Notes: generated by a model not told the origin, from the sequence alone. Positions 52,148-61,239 are shown, counted from the stretch's first letter. The stretch: DNA of 64,000 nt from Cytophagales bacterium (GCA_013298125.1 JAAFJP010000021.1:44013-108012); one strand, 5' to 3'. Numbers and translations: made by a program.

Positions 52148-54274
52148 ATGAAGACTTACAAACACGTATCCTATCTCTGGGATGATGCAAAAGCGGCTCA
52201 AATCAACAACGAAGTAGATTTATTTATCTACCGTTCAAACCTATTAGGAACTGACCTCCGATTGACCAATTATGGCGGAGGAAATACATCCGTAAAAATT
52301 ACTGACAAAGACCCTCTCACGGGCAAGGACGTAGAAGTGATGTGGATAAAAGGCTCTGGTGGTGACATCGGAACTTTGACCAAATCGGGTTGTGCTGCCT
52401 TGTATATGGACAGATTATTGGCTCTCGAAAACGTTTATCAAGGCATTGAAACGGAAGATAAAATGGTGGAATTATTCAATCATTGTATCTTTGATTTAGC
52501 CTCAAAAGCCCCTTCGATTGATACGCCTTTGCATGGTTTTCTTCCCTTCAACCATATCGACCACCTTCATCCAGATGCTGCCATTGCGATTGCGGCGGCA
52601 AAAGATGGAGCAAAAATCACGGAAGAATTATTTAACGGAGAAATCGGTTGGGTAGGTTGGCAACGTCCAGGGTTTGACTTAGGTCTGCAACTCAGAACTT
52701 GTCTGAATGAAGCCGCTGCAAAAGGCATCAAATTAAAAGGAATCATGTTAGGTTCACACGGACTTTTCACGTGGGGAGATACTGCCTACGAAAGCTACGT
52801 GAACACCTTAGACGTTATCGAAAAATGTGCTGAATATAGCCCCCTACCCCCCGAAGGGGGAACTGTTCGAGCGACTTTTGGAGGGCAGAAAATATCATCT
52901 TTATCAAAAGAAGAGCGATTACAAAAAGCGTCAAAAATGGCTCCGATTCTAAGAGGACTTTGTTCTTCCGAGATGAAAAACTCCCCCTCTGGGGGCAGGG
53001 GGGCTATTGGTCACTTCACCGACGATGCTCGTGTCTTGGAATTTATCAATTCTAATGATTTAGCGAAACTCGCTCCCCTCGGAACATCTTGCCCCGACCA
53101 CTTCTTGCGTACTAAAATTGCACCCTTAGTTTTAGAGCAAGCAAAATTGGAAGAAGAAGGCTATTTGGATAGCGTTTTTGAAGAATATCGTCAAGGATAT
53201 ACAACTTATTACGAAACCTGCAAACACGCAAACTCACCAGCCATGCGTGACCCAAATCCTGTGGTGATTTTGTACCCAGGTGTAGGAATGTTTACGTTCT
53301 CAAAAGATAAAAATACGGCTCGTTTGGCTTCTGAGTATTACATCAATGCCATCAATGTAATGAAGGGTGCGGAGGCGATTTCTGAGTACACCGCATTGCC
53401 AAGACAAGAGGCTTTCAATATTGAATATTGGTTGTTGGAAGAAGCAAAATTACAACGTATGCCCAAGCCAAAAGCCCTTTCTGGACGTGTGGCGATGGTT
53501 ACGGGGTCTGCGGGAGGTATCGGGAAAGCCATTGCTAAGAAGTTTGCCGAAGAAGGTGCTTGCGTGGTTTTGAACGATATTAACGAAGAGCGTTTGGCAG
53601 GTGCGAAGGAAGAATTTATCAAGAAATTCGGTAAAGATTCTGTTGCTACTACTTTGTTGAATGTAACTGATGCCAAAAGTATTTCTGCTGCAATGGATGC
53701 GGCGGCTTTGGCTTTTGGTGGGGTAGATATTATCGTGAATAATGCAGGAATCAGTATCTCCAAATCCATCGAAAATCATACTTTGGAAGATTGGGATAAA
53801 TTGTATGATATTTTAGTAAAAGGGCAATTTTTCGTAACACAGGCTGCCGTTGAAGTGATGAAAAAACAAGGATTTGGTGGTGATATTGTGAATATTGTCT
53901 CTAAAAATGCCTTAGTTTCTGGTCCAAATAATGCTGGATATGGCTCGGCAAAAGCGGCTCAATTGCATCTTTCGAGATTGAATGCGGCTGAATTGGGAGC
54001 GGACAAAATCAGAGTGAATACCGTAAATCCTGATGCCGTAATTGCCGACTCAAATATTTGGGCAGGCGGATGGGCAGAAGGTCGTGCGAAGGCGTATGGA
54101 ATCACGGTTGAGGAACTACCAGCGTACTACGCCAAACGTACATTGTTAGGAGAATCAATCTTACCAGACGATATTGCAAATGCCTGTTTCGCCTTCGTGG
54201 GTGGACTTTTGAGTAAATCAACGGGGAATGTTTTGAATGTTGATGGTGGCGTGGCGATGGCTTTTGTACGTTAG
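52148..54274 (+). CDS. rhaD: Bifunctional rhamnulose-1-phosphate aldolase / L-lactaldehyde dehydrogenase
   Basis: 708 residues from MKTYKHVSYLWDDAKA. The N-terminal half is a class II aldolase (NYGGGNTSVK, IDTPLHGFLPFNHIDHLHPDA with metal His, LGSHGLFTWG). The C-terminal half is an SDR: VTGSAGGIGKAIA near 443, NNAGIS, YGSAKAAQLH catalytic Tyr/Lys, LNVDGG. It splits rhamnulose-1-P into DHAP and lactaldehyde, then oxidises or reduces the latter. Two short Pro/Gly-rich insertions, SPLPPEGG (52838-52861) and NSPSGGRG (52979-53002), match arms of a palindromic repeat and interrupt conserved aldolase sequence in frame. The frame extends to 52097, but that is upstream of the promoter. Confidence 0.92.
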   Translation: MKTYKHVSYLWDDAKAAQINNEVDLFIYRSNLLGTDLRLTNYGGGNTSVKITDKDPLTGKDVEVMWIKGSGGDIGTLTKSGCAALYMDRLLALENVYQGIETEDKMVELFNHCIFDLASKAPSIDTPLHGFLPFNHIDHLHPDAAIAIAAAKDGAKITEELFNGEIGWVGWQRPGFDLGLQLRTCLNEAAAKGIKLKGIMLGSHGLFTWGDTAYESYVNTLDVIEKCAEYSPLPPEGGTVRATFGGQKISSLSKEERLQKASKMAPILRGLCSSEMKNSPSGGRGAIGHFTDDARVLEFINSNDLAKLAPLGTSCPDHFLRTKIAPLVLEQAKLEEEGYLDSVFEEYRQGYTTYYETCKHANSPAMRDPNPVVILYPGVGMFTFSKDKNTARLASEYYINAINVMKGAEAISEYTALPRQEAFNIEYWLLEEAKLQRMPKPKALSGRVAMVTGSAGGIGKAIAKKFAEEGACVVLNDINEERLAGAKEEFIKKFGKDSVATTLLNVTDAKSISAAMDAAALAFGGVDIIVNNAGISISKSIENHTLEDWDKLYDILVKGQFFVTQAAVEVMKKQGFGGDIVNIVSKNALVSGPNNAGYGSAKAAQLHLSRLNAAELGADKIRVNTVNPDAVIADSNIWAGGWAEGRAKAYGITVEELPAYYAKRTLLGESILPDDIANACFAFVGGLLSKSTGNVLNVDGGVAMAFVR
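52837..53006. repeat. Palindromic repeat pair inside rhaD
   Basis: Arm 52837-52862 (TAGCCCCCTACCCCCCGAAG...) and arm 52981-53006 (CTCCCCCTCTGGGGGCAGGG...) are near-complementary and flank 118 bp that appears to be native aldolase code. Both arms stay in frame. Confidence 0.85.
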
Positions 54275-54275
54275 A

Positions 54276-54452
54276 CTAAATAGATTCTTCGGCAGCTTTT
54301 TTTGCATTCATTTTTTTCACGAAAGCACGAAGTTCATCCTGTAACTTTATAATTTCAGGCTGTTGTATAATTTTTTTATATTTATCATCTAAGGATGTAT
54401 CTGTCCGAAACATTGCAGGGTCTCTTTTGGGTAATGCTTTAAGTCTTTCCAT
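54276..54452 (-). CDS. Small protein, 58 residues, unknown function
   Basis: ATG (54452) to TAG (54276), beginning MERLKALPKRDPAMFRTD and containing a charged helix (EIIKLQDELRAFVKKMNAKK). Soluble, with Lys and Glu/Asp in similar numbers. A TAATTTTG box on the same strand (54479-54472) lies 19 bp before the ATG. It is tail to tail with rhaD, one base apart, and fills the gap before the HNH-like gene. Not recognised; possibly carried in with the neighbouring foreign-looking gene. Confidence 0.55.
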   Translation of the reverse strand: MERLKALPKRDPAMFRTDTSLDDKYKKIIQQPEIIKLQDELRAFVKKMNAKKAAEESI

Positions 54453-54580
54453 TTTTTCTTGAAATTAAATACAAAATTATTTTCTATGTGATTAAGCGAC
54501 TTTTATCGACTCATCGAACCAAATATTTTCTGTAAATTAACAAAAAATAGTAACTAATTATTCAACAGTTTACGGAAATT

Positions 54581-55339
54581 ATGAAAATATGTATTTGGTG
54601 CAAAAAAGATGAAGTAGAAACAACATTTAATCGAGTAGCTCATACAATACCTCAATCTCTCGGTGGCAAAAATATCTGTGTCAATGTATGTGACATTTGT
54701 AATAGCTATTTTGGTAGTCCACAAAATAAAAAACCTTCTATTGAAGTCATTATAAAAGAAGCTTTTTTACTTTCAAAATTGAGATTATTAGGTCCAGAAA
54801 ATGTGGGAAAGAATAAAATTATTTCTAAGTATTCTTCTGAATATTTCAAACTTGATTTAGTTAAATTTCAGTTTGACATAAAAATGAAATGGAAATTTCA
54901 TGCACATTTTCTTGAAACTTTGGGAAGACAATTTAAGAGGGGGATTTATAAAATGTATCTTGAAGAGCTTGAAAGACAATTTGGAGGAACATTAGACCCA
55001 AAATATGATTTTATTAGGGAGTTTTCAAGATATGATATTGGAGATTACCCCGTCTTCTATTTTAAAAGAGAAATCATTCCAATAATTAATGAACATTTAG
55101 AAAATCCACAGATTCACTTTAAGAAAGTTCATAATACATATGTTCATGATTCTCAATTCTTTGAATTTGATTTGTTCGGTCATGTTTTGGGAATTGCAAC
55201 TTCACGAAATTATGAAATTACTATTGATAGTTATTTGAAGAAAACTATTGAAGCAAAGAGGGAGTTTTATACAGAATTTAAAGAAATTGTCAAGTTTAAT
55301 GACTTTGACATTACTTTATCAGTATTTGACAAAAAATGA
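54581..55339 (+). CDS. HNH-type endonuclease-like protein
   Basis: 252 residues. The N-terminus CIWCKKDEVETTFNRVAHTIPQ and SLGGKNICVNVCDICNSYFG gives the CxxC...H-(I)P-SLGG...CxxCN pattern of HNH_5-type zinc-bound nucleases. The remaining 200 residues are charged and helical with no recognised domain and may bind DNA or RNA. The normal second catalytic His/Asn positions were not checked structurally. It is markedly more AT-rich than the flanking rhamnose genes and has no role in the sugar pathway, so a recent arrival is likely. A defence role is possible. Confidence 0.7.
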   Translation: MKICIWCKKDEVETTFNRVAHTIPQSLGGKNICVNVCDICNSYFGSPQNKKPSIEVIIKEAFLLSKLRLLGPENVGKNKIISKYSSEYFKLDLVKFQFDIKMKWKFHAHFLETLGRQFKRGIYKMYLEELERQFGGTLDPKYDFIREFSRYDIGDYPVFYFKREIIPIINEHLENPQIHFKKVHNTYVHDSQFFEFDLFGHVLGIATSRNYEITIDSYLKKTIEAKREFYTEFKEIVKFNDFDITLSVFDKK

Positions 55340-55376
55340 AAGATTAACAGATTTTTGAATTTCAAAATTATCCAAA

Positions 55377-56651
55377 ATGCAAATCGAAAAATACAAATTA
55401 GACTCCCTAAACTCAGATTTAGCGGCATCTCATACCAAAAAATTAGACTTTATAAAATCAGAAATAGACGGTATTGAAGCCATTATTTCTAAATTAATCG
55501 ACTTCCAAATTGCCATTCCTTCGTGGGCGTTGGGTACGGGTGGAACACGTTTTGGGCGTTTCCCAGGTGGGGGTGAACCTCGTAGTTTGGAAGAAAAAAT
55601 TGAAGATGTGGGTTTGCTTCATTCCCTCAATCAATCATCAGGAGCAATTTCTTTGCATATTCCTTGGGATATTCCACAAAATCATCAAGCCATCAGAACC
55701 CTTGCCGCACAACATGGTTTGAAGTTTGATGCCGTCAATTCTAATACTTTCCAAGACCAAAAAAATCAAGAGCATACTTATAAATTTGGCTCGTTACAAA
55801 ACGTCAATAAAGCCATTCGTAAGCAAGCCATTGAGCATAATATTGAGGTAATTAAACAAGGTATTGAATTAGGTTCTGAGTCTTTAACAGTCTGGTTATC
55901 AGATGGTTCATGTTTCCCTGGGCAACTAAATTTCAGACAGGCATACCAAAACACCTTGGAAAGTTTGCAAGAAATTTATGCTGCCATGCCTTCTAATTGG
56001 AAGATGTTTTTGGAATACAAAGCCTTTGAACCCAACTTCTATTCAACCACCGTAGGCGACTGGGGAATGTCGTATTCTTATGTTCAAAAATTAGGAGAAA
56101 AAGCCTTCACTTTGGTTGATTTAGGGCATCATTTGCCCAACGCCAACATTGAGCAAATCGTAGCTTTATTATTGATGGAAGGCAAATTAGGCGGTTTCCA
56201 TTTCAACGATTCAAAATATGGAGATGATGATTTGACGGCTGGGGCAATTAAACCTTATCAGTTATTCCTCATTTTCAGTGAATTAGTGGATGGAATGGAT
56301 GCAAGGGGTATGAATCACGCCACCGATTTAGGTTGGATGATTGACGCTTCACATAACGTGAAAGACCCATTAGAAGACCTTTTACAGTCGGTTGAGGGCA
56401 TTATGACCGCTTATGCACAAGCCCTTTTGGTGGACAGAAAAGCCTTGAAAATCGCCCAAGACGAAAACGATGTGGTACGTTGTCAAGAGATTTTACAAGA
56501 TGCTTTCCGTACAGACGTTCGCTCGATTGTGGCAGAGGCTCGCCTACGTTCAGGAGGAGCATTGAATCCATTGCAAGTATTTAGAAATCTGAAAGTTAGA
56601 GAGCATTTGATTGGTGAAAGAGGTAGTTTGACGGTGGCAACAGGTTTGTAA
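55377..56651 (+). CDS. rhaI: L-rhamnose isomerase (RhaI type)
   Basis: Converts L-rhamnose to L-rhamnulose with divalent metal. 424 residues: IAIPSWALGTGGTRFGRFPGGGEPRS, HIPWDIP, VWLSDGSCFPGQ, FLEYKAFEPNFYSTTVGDWG, VDLGHHLPNANIEQIV, GGFHFNDSKYGDDDLTAG, all characteristic of the Pseudomonas-type isomerase, not E. coli RhaA. The metal-binding Glu, Asp and His cluster is intact. Eleven bp before the kinase gene, so cotranscribed with it. Confidence 0.93.
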   Translation: MQIEKYKLDSLNSDLAASHTKKLDFIKSEIDGIEAIISKLIDFQIAIPSWALGTGGTRFGRFPGGGEPRSLEEKIEDVGLLHSLNQSSGAISLHIPWDIPQNHQAIRTLAAQHGLKFDAVNSNTFQDQKNQEHTYKFGSLQNVNKAIRKQAIEHNIEVIKQGIELGSESLTVWLSDGSCFPGQLNFRQAYQNTLESLQEIYAAMPSNWKMFLEYKAFEPNFYSTTVGDWGMSYSYVQKLGEKAFTLVDLGHHLPNANIEQIVALLLMEGKLGGFHFNDSKYGDDDLTAGAIKPYQLFLIFSELVDGMDARGMNHATDLGWMIDASHNVKDPLEDLLQSVEGIMTAYAQALLVDRKALKIAQDENDVVRCQEILQDAFRTDVRSIVAEARLRSGGALNPLQVFRNLKVREHLIGERGSLTVATGL

Positions 56652-56662
56652 TAAAGTGTGTT

Positions 56663-57985
56663 ATGAAAACTCCAACTATCGCCATTTTTGACATTGGCAA
56701 AACCAACAAAAAACTCTTCCTTTTCAACGAAAACTACAAGATAGTTTACGAAAAATCCACGCAATTCGATGAAACAACCGACGAAAATGGAGACCCTTGT
56801 GAGAATGTTGAATTATTGAGTTCTTGGGTTGTTGATACTTTCAACGAAGTATTGCAAAACCCTGATTTTGAGATAAAAGCTATCAATTTTTCAACCTACG
56901 GAGCCAGTTTTGTGCATATTAATTCGGAAGGAAAGGTGATTGCTCCGTTGTATAATTACCTAAAACCATATTCAGAAATCCTCAAAAAACAGTTTTATGA
57001 TACTTACGGAGGCGAACAGGAATTTGCTCGTAAAACGGCTTCACCAGTCTTGAGTAGTCTAAACTCTGGTATGATTCTGTATCGTTTAAAATACGAAAAA
57101 CCATCTCTATTTGCTCAGATTCACTATTCTTTGCATTTGCCACAATATATTAGTTTTTTGTTTACTGGAAAACATTTCTCGGATATTACCAGTATTGGAT
57201 GTCATACCAATCTCTGGGATTTTGAAAAGAATCAATACCATGAGTGGGTTGAAAAGGAGGGAATTGTAGAGAAATTAGCCCCCCTAACCCCCAGAGGGGG
57301 GGGGGGTGAGAGGGAATCAGACTTTAATTCTATGTCTGAAATTCCCCCTCTGGGGGTTAGGGGGCTGTTTTTAGGCTTTGGCTTGCACGATAGCTCCGCC
57401 GCTTTGATTCCTTACTTAGCTACTTTCAAAGGACAAAAGTTTGTGCTGATTTCTACGGGAACGTGGTGCATTACGCTCAATCCCTTCAATCATACGCCTT
57501 TGACCGATGAAGAATTGCAGTATGACTGTCTGGCGTATATGCAGTACACAGGCGAACCCGTGAAGGCATCACGCCTATTTGCGGGAAACACACATGAGCA
57601 AGCCATCAAACAAATGGCGGAACGTTTTGAAAAGCCTTTGGATTATTATAAAACCGTAAAATTTAATGCTCAATTGATTGAAAATGAGAATGATAACTCC
57701 TATGAATCTGCATATCACCAATTAATCATTGACTTGGTAAATCAGCAAATTACTTCTACGAAATTGGTTTTGGAGGATCATTCTGTCACAAAATTATTTG
57801 TCGATGGGGGATTTGGGAAGAATGAAATTTATATGAATCTCTTAGCAAAAGCATTTCCCGAAATGGAGGTTTATGCTGCCTCAGTAGCTCAGGCAACGTC
57901 TTTGGGGGCTGCTTTGGCAATACATGAAGATTGGAATACGAAAGAAATACCTCCGAATTTGATAGATTTGAAACGATACAAATAA
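56663..57985 (+). CDS. rhaB: Rhamnulokinase (FGGY family)
   Basis: Phosphorylates L-rhamnulose. 440 residues with the FGGY/ASKHA folds: IFDIGKTNKKLFLF (phosphate 1), FSTYGASFVHI, TSIGCHTNLWDF, GFGLHDSSAALIPYL (catalytic Asp), ISTGTWCITLNP and LFVDGGFGKNEIYMNLLA. Between VEKLAP and GFGLHDSS about 38 residues (LTPRGGGGERESDFNSM, SEIPPLGVRGLF) are encoded by a palindromic repeat, with an 11-G run at 57296-57306. The run keeps frame here; slippage by one base would truncate the enzyme. Confidence 0.9.
   Translation: MKTPTIAIFDIGKTNKKLFLFNENYKIVYEKSTQFDETTDENGDPCENVELLSSWVVDTFNEVLQNPDFEIKAINFSTYGASFVHINSEGKVIAPLYNYLKPYSEILKKQFYDTYGGEQEFARKTASPVLSSLNSGMILYRLKYEKPSLFAQIHYSLHLPQYISFLFTGKHFSDITSIGCHTNLWDFEKNQYHEWVEKEGIVEKLAPLTPRGGGGERESDFNSMSEIPPLGVRGLFLGFGLHDSSAALIPYLATFKGQKFVLISTGTWCITLNPFNHTPLTDEELQYDCLAYMQYTGEPVKASRLFAGNTHEQAIKQMAERFEKPLDYYKTVKFNAQLIENENDNSYESAYHQLIIDLVNQQITSTKLVLEDHSVTKLFVDGGFGKNEIYMNLLAKAFPEMEVYAASVAQATSLGAALAIHEDWNTKEIPPNLIDLKRYK
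57275..57366. repeat. Palindromic repeat inside the rhamnulokinase gene
   Basis: Arm 57275-57300 (TTAGCCCCCCTAACCCCCAG...) and arm 57342-57366 (CCCCCTCTGGGGGTTAGGGG...) are complementary apart from one C. An inner TCAGAC/GTCTGA pair lies at 57317-57339. Same repeat type as in rhaD. Confidence 0.9.
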
Positions 57986-58021
57986 GTAGGCAGTAAAAAT
58001 TAGTTCGGAACACGCTGGGTC

Positions 58022-58055
58022 TGGTCGTAGGAATACTTCGCTAAATCTACGACCA
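58022..58055. repeat. Inverted repeat TGGTCGTAG / CTACGACCA
   Basis: Perfect 9-bp arms (58022-58030, 58047-58055) after the kinase gene. It may terminate the rhamnose transcript, though no T-run follows. Confidence 0.6.
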
Positions 58056-58177
58056 AATCCATTAAAATGGAGTAAATCTTTGTCTTCAATGTACATCGAA
58101 TAAAGCTTCAATAATCCCATTTTGATATAGCTGTAATAGCCTTAATATTTGTGTACAAAACAAATTTACATAAAAAT

Positions 58178-60106
58178 CTAATCCATAAACTCCCAAGCAC
58201 TAACATATCCTCCTTTTTTCTCAGCATAATCAATAAAATCAGCATAAAAAGAATGTTGTCCCAACGTGGCACTATCACCAATTACTACTAATTTTTTCCT
58301 CGCCCGAGTCATGGCTACGTTCATTCTGCGGATGTCTGAGAGGAAACCTATTTCGCCTTTATCGTTGCTTCTCGTAAGGCTGATATAAACAATGTCTCTC
58401 TCTTGTCCTTGAAAACTATCAATCGTATTTACACTAATATTTTCCTTGTATTTCTGCAAATCTGGACTGTGTTCAAATTGCGTTTTCAGGAGATTTATCT
58501 GTTGTTTATAAGGAGAAATTACGGCAATACTTGGGAAGTTTCCTAAGGTATGTTTGCTATCTAACTCATTGATAAACAAATGGATATGTTTAAAAACAAA
58601 TACAGCTTCATCTGGATTAGTGCTACTTGTTCCTTCCAATTTTTCCTCAAATCCACAACCCGCCGTGTCAATAAAAAGTAGCGGAGAATCATGCTCAAAA
58701 AGTAGTGATTTTGCTACGGATTGATGGGCTTTTAACTTATCTTCATAAAAAACTCGAGATGAATATCCCATGATGCTTTCGTTCATGCGATATTGTTCTT
58801 CCAGTAAGGTCACAGCCTCTGGATGGAGTTTTATACACTTCTCCAAAAGCGTTTCGCTCAGTCCATTTTTTGCCGCTTCGTTTGATTTTATCGTGGGGGA
58901 TAATTGGCAATGGTCACCCGCCAGAATTACCTTTTTTGCTTTCAAAATCGGAATCCAACAGGCAGGTTCGAGGGCTTGACCCGCTTCGTCAATGACAACG
59001 GTGTTGTATTCTAAATTTCTAATGGTATAATGATTCGCCCCCACGAGTGTGGCCGTTACGACTTGGGTTTTTGAGGTAATGTCGTCAATAATGTACTGTT
59101 CGGTATTGGCAACCTCCTTCATGATTTTATGGGCTTCGTCAAATAAGGCTTTGCGTTGGTCACGTTCAGATTTACCAAAACTTTTCTTGTATTTATGAGC
59201 CATATTTTTGAATTCCATCGCCTGTTTTTTCAAGCGTTTGGTTTCCTTCAAATAATCATGTTCCGCCATTTTTGCTTCCAAAGTTAGCCTTTGTAAACGC
59301 TCAGATACTCGTGTAGGATTACCCACCCGAAGCACATTTAGCCCTTCTTCCGATAATTTTTCACTCAATAAATCAACGGCTGTATTGCTGGGTGCAACTA
59401 CCAAAATTTTTTGATTTTCTTGTTTGATTAATGCCTTGATGGCTTGAATCAATGTGGTGGTTTTTCCAGTTCCAGGAGGACCATGGACGATAGATAACTC
59501 ATTGGCTGATAGTATTTTACCAACAGCTTTTGATTGATATTCGTTGAGGTTTGAAACCGATTTTCCAACGTTGTTAAGGTTTTGAACCTTAACAACGTTA
59601 TCTGAAAATAAATTAAACGTCGGACTTTTCTCCCCTGTTAAAACCTGAATCAAAGTACTTTTCTCAGCTAACTCAGATGCCATTTTGAGGGCATCATTCA
59701 TTTCATCGTAACTATTATCATCAAACAATAAATCAACGCCCAATTTTCCATCTCTACTCCATTCTGGCAGTTCATCGTTTTTGATGGTGATTTTTAATTT
59801 ATTTCCATTTTGATGAGCAATTGTGCCTTCAATTCTATCTTTTTGCGGGTCGTGATTGGTGAAAAATACCGCTGGCATTCCCGCACGAAATTGGTGCGAA
59901 ACGTCTTGGTGCGTAGTACGTTCCAATTCAATCGTCAAATAATCTCCCCGACCAATTTCAGAACCTCTAATAGCCACAGGAAACCACGTTAAACCATTAG
60001 CACGGCGGTCAGAAACAGACGATGATTCGGTTAATCTTTTATATTGTTCACGGTCTTCATTCCGTTCAATTTTCAGTAAATCAAGTAATTTTTTAAAATA
60101 ATCCAT
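58178..60106 (-). CDS. SF1 helicase, UPF1/IGHMBP2/DNA2-like
   Basis: 642 residues from MDYFKKLLDLLKIE. Helicase motifs in order: HGPPGTGKTTTLIQAI (Walker A, near 212), VVIDEAGQALEPA (motif II, DEAG), AGDHCQLSPTI (III), LEEQYRMNESI (IV), NTIDSFQGQERDIVYISLTRSN (V), RMNVAMTRARKKLVV (VI). The N-terminal beta barrel (TWFPVAIRGSEIGRGDYLTIELERT) is the 1B-type domain of UPF1-like proteins. Likely a 5'-3' RNA or DNA helicase. Stand-alone gene; the extension to 60130 is not supported. Confidence 0.92.
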   Translation of the reverse strand: MDYFKKLLDLLKIERNEDREQYKRLTESSSVSDRRANGLTWFPVAIRGSEIGRGDYLTIELERTTHQDVSHQFRAGMPAVFFTNHDPQKDRIEGTIAHQNGNKLKITIKNDELPEWSRDGKLGVDLLFDDNSYDEMNDALKMASELAEKSTLIQVLTGEKSPTFNLFSDNVVKVQNLNNVGKSVSNLNEYQSKAVGKILSANELSIVHGPPGTGKTTTLIQAIKALIKQENQKILVVAPSNTAVDLLSEKLSEEGLNVLRVGNPTRVSERLQRLTLEAKMAEHDYLKETKRLKKQAMEFKNMAHKYKKSFGKSERDQRKALFDEAHKIMKEVANTEQYIIDDITSKTQVVTATLVGANHYTIRNLEYNTVVIDEAGQALEPACWIPILKAKKVILAGDHCQLSPTIKSNEAAKNGLSETLLEKCIKLHPEAVTLLEEQYRMNESIMGYSSRVFYEDKLKAHQSVAKSLLFEHDSPLLFIDTAGCGFEEKLEGTSSTNPDEAVFVFKHIHLFINELDSKHTLGNFPSIAVISPYKQQINLLKTQFEHSPDLQKYKENISVNTIDSFQGQERDIVYISLTRSNDKGEIGFLSDIRRMNVAMTRARKKLVVIGDSATLGQHSFYADFIDYAEKKGGYVSAWEFMD

Positions 60107-60123
60107 GGTGCAAAGGTAATTGA

Positions 60124-60212
60124 ATGGCACACGGATTTCACGAATTGGATACGGATTTATAAATCTAAATAAAAAATTTATCCGTGTCTAATCCATTAAA
60201 TTCGTGTGCCAT
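60124..60212. repeat. Inverted repeat ATGGCACACG / CGTGTGCCAT
   Basis: Perfect 10-bp outer arms (60124-60133, 60203-60212) with inner ACGGATTTATAAAT / ATTTATCCGT pairing. It lies between the helicase start and menB. Confidence 0.8.
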
Positions 60213-60220
60213 CAAACACC

Positions 60221-60252
60221 AAAAAGCCTCTCCAAATGGCTTGAAAAGGCTT
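60221..60252 (-). terminator. Terminator after menB
   Basis: On the minus strand AAGCCTTTTC pairs with GGAGAGGCTTTTT across CAAGCCATTT; T-run at the 3' side. About 90 bp past the menB stop. Confidence 0.55.
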
Positions 60253-60339
60253 GTTTCTTGGAATTTTATCTTAGGAATGACAATCCAATAAAGTAACATT
60301 CCTTATCAACAGTTTGCTATGATTTGCGTTTCGATATAT

Positions 60340-61176
60340 TTAAGAATATCTCTCAAACTTATCCCAATTAGGTTTCCGTTTTTCGAGGAATGAATCTCTG
60401 CCTTCTTGTGCTTCTTCGGTCATGTAACCGAGGCGAGTGGCTTCTCCTGCAAAAAGCTGTTGTCCTACCAGACCATCATCAACCATATTGAAGGCAAATT
60501 TGAGCATCCGAATCGCCATTGGGCTTTTACCAAGTATTTCTTGTCCCCACTGGAAGGCAGTATCTTCGAGTTCATTATGTGGTATTACGGCATTGACCAT
60601 TCCCATTTCGTAGGCTTCTTGTGCCGAGTAGCTACGTCCCAAAAAGAAAATTTCACGGGCTTTTTTCTGACCTATCATCTTTGCCAAATAAGCCGAACCA
60701 TAACCAGCATCATAACTGGCAACGTCAGCATCGGTTTGCTTGAAGATGGCGTGTTCTTTACTTGCTAATGTGAGGTCGCAAACCACGTGAAGGCTATGTC
60801 CCCCGCCAACTGCCCAACCTGGTACAACGGCTATCACGGGCTTGGTCATAAACCTGATGAGACGTTGAACTTCCAAAATATTGAGGCGGTCTTGTCCATC
60901 TTCTGCACGATAGCCACCCTTTTGACGAGCCTTTTGGTCTCCGCCAGAACAAAAAGCCCAAATACCATCTTTGGGTGAAGGACCTTCTCCCGAGAGCAAG
61001 ACTACACCTATGCTTTTGTCATGCGTAGCATCCGTAAAAGCGTCCAGAAGTTGAAAAGTAGTTTTAGGACGAAAGGCATTGCGTACCTCGGGACGATTGA
61101 AGGCAATACGAGCCACCCCATCACATTTTTTGTAAGTAATATCGCTATATTCTTTGGCAGTAATCCAGTTGGGCAT
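60340..61176 (-). CDS. menB: 1,4-dihydroxy-2-naphthoyl-CoA synthase
   Basis: Ring-closing crotonase of menaquinone synthesis. 278 residues: IAFNRPEVRNAFRPKT, FCSGGDQKARQKGGY, GWAVGGGHSLHVVCDLTLAS (oxyanion hole), DADVASYDAGYGSAYLAKMIG (active-site Asp and Tyr), YMTEEAQEGRDSFLEKRKPNW at the C-terminus. All are diagnostic of MenB rather than general enoyl-CoA hydratase. It implies menaquinone as the respiratory quinone, the acceptor for the complex I encoded upstream. No other men genes are in the window. Confidence 0.97.
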   Translation of the reverse strand: MPNWITAKEYSDITYKKCDGVARIAFNRPEVRNAFRPKTTFQLLDAFTDATHDKSIGVVLLSGEGPSPKDGIWAFCSGGDQKARQKGGYRAEDGQDRLNILEVQRLIRFMTKPVIAVVPGWAVGGGHSLHVVCDLTLASKEHAIFKQTDADVASYDAGYGSAYLAKMIGQKKAREIFFLGRSYSAQEAYEMGMVNAVIPHNELEDTAFQWGQEILGKSPMAIRMLKFAFNMVDDGLVGQQLFAGEATRLGYMTEEAQEGRDSFLEKRKPNWDKFERYS

Positions 61177-61239
61177 AATATGAATTTGTTTTTTAGCAAA
61201 AATACTACATATTATTAGGCTTTTTTATCAAGCGATAAC

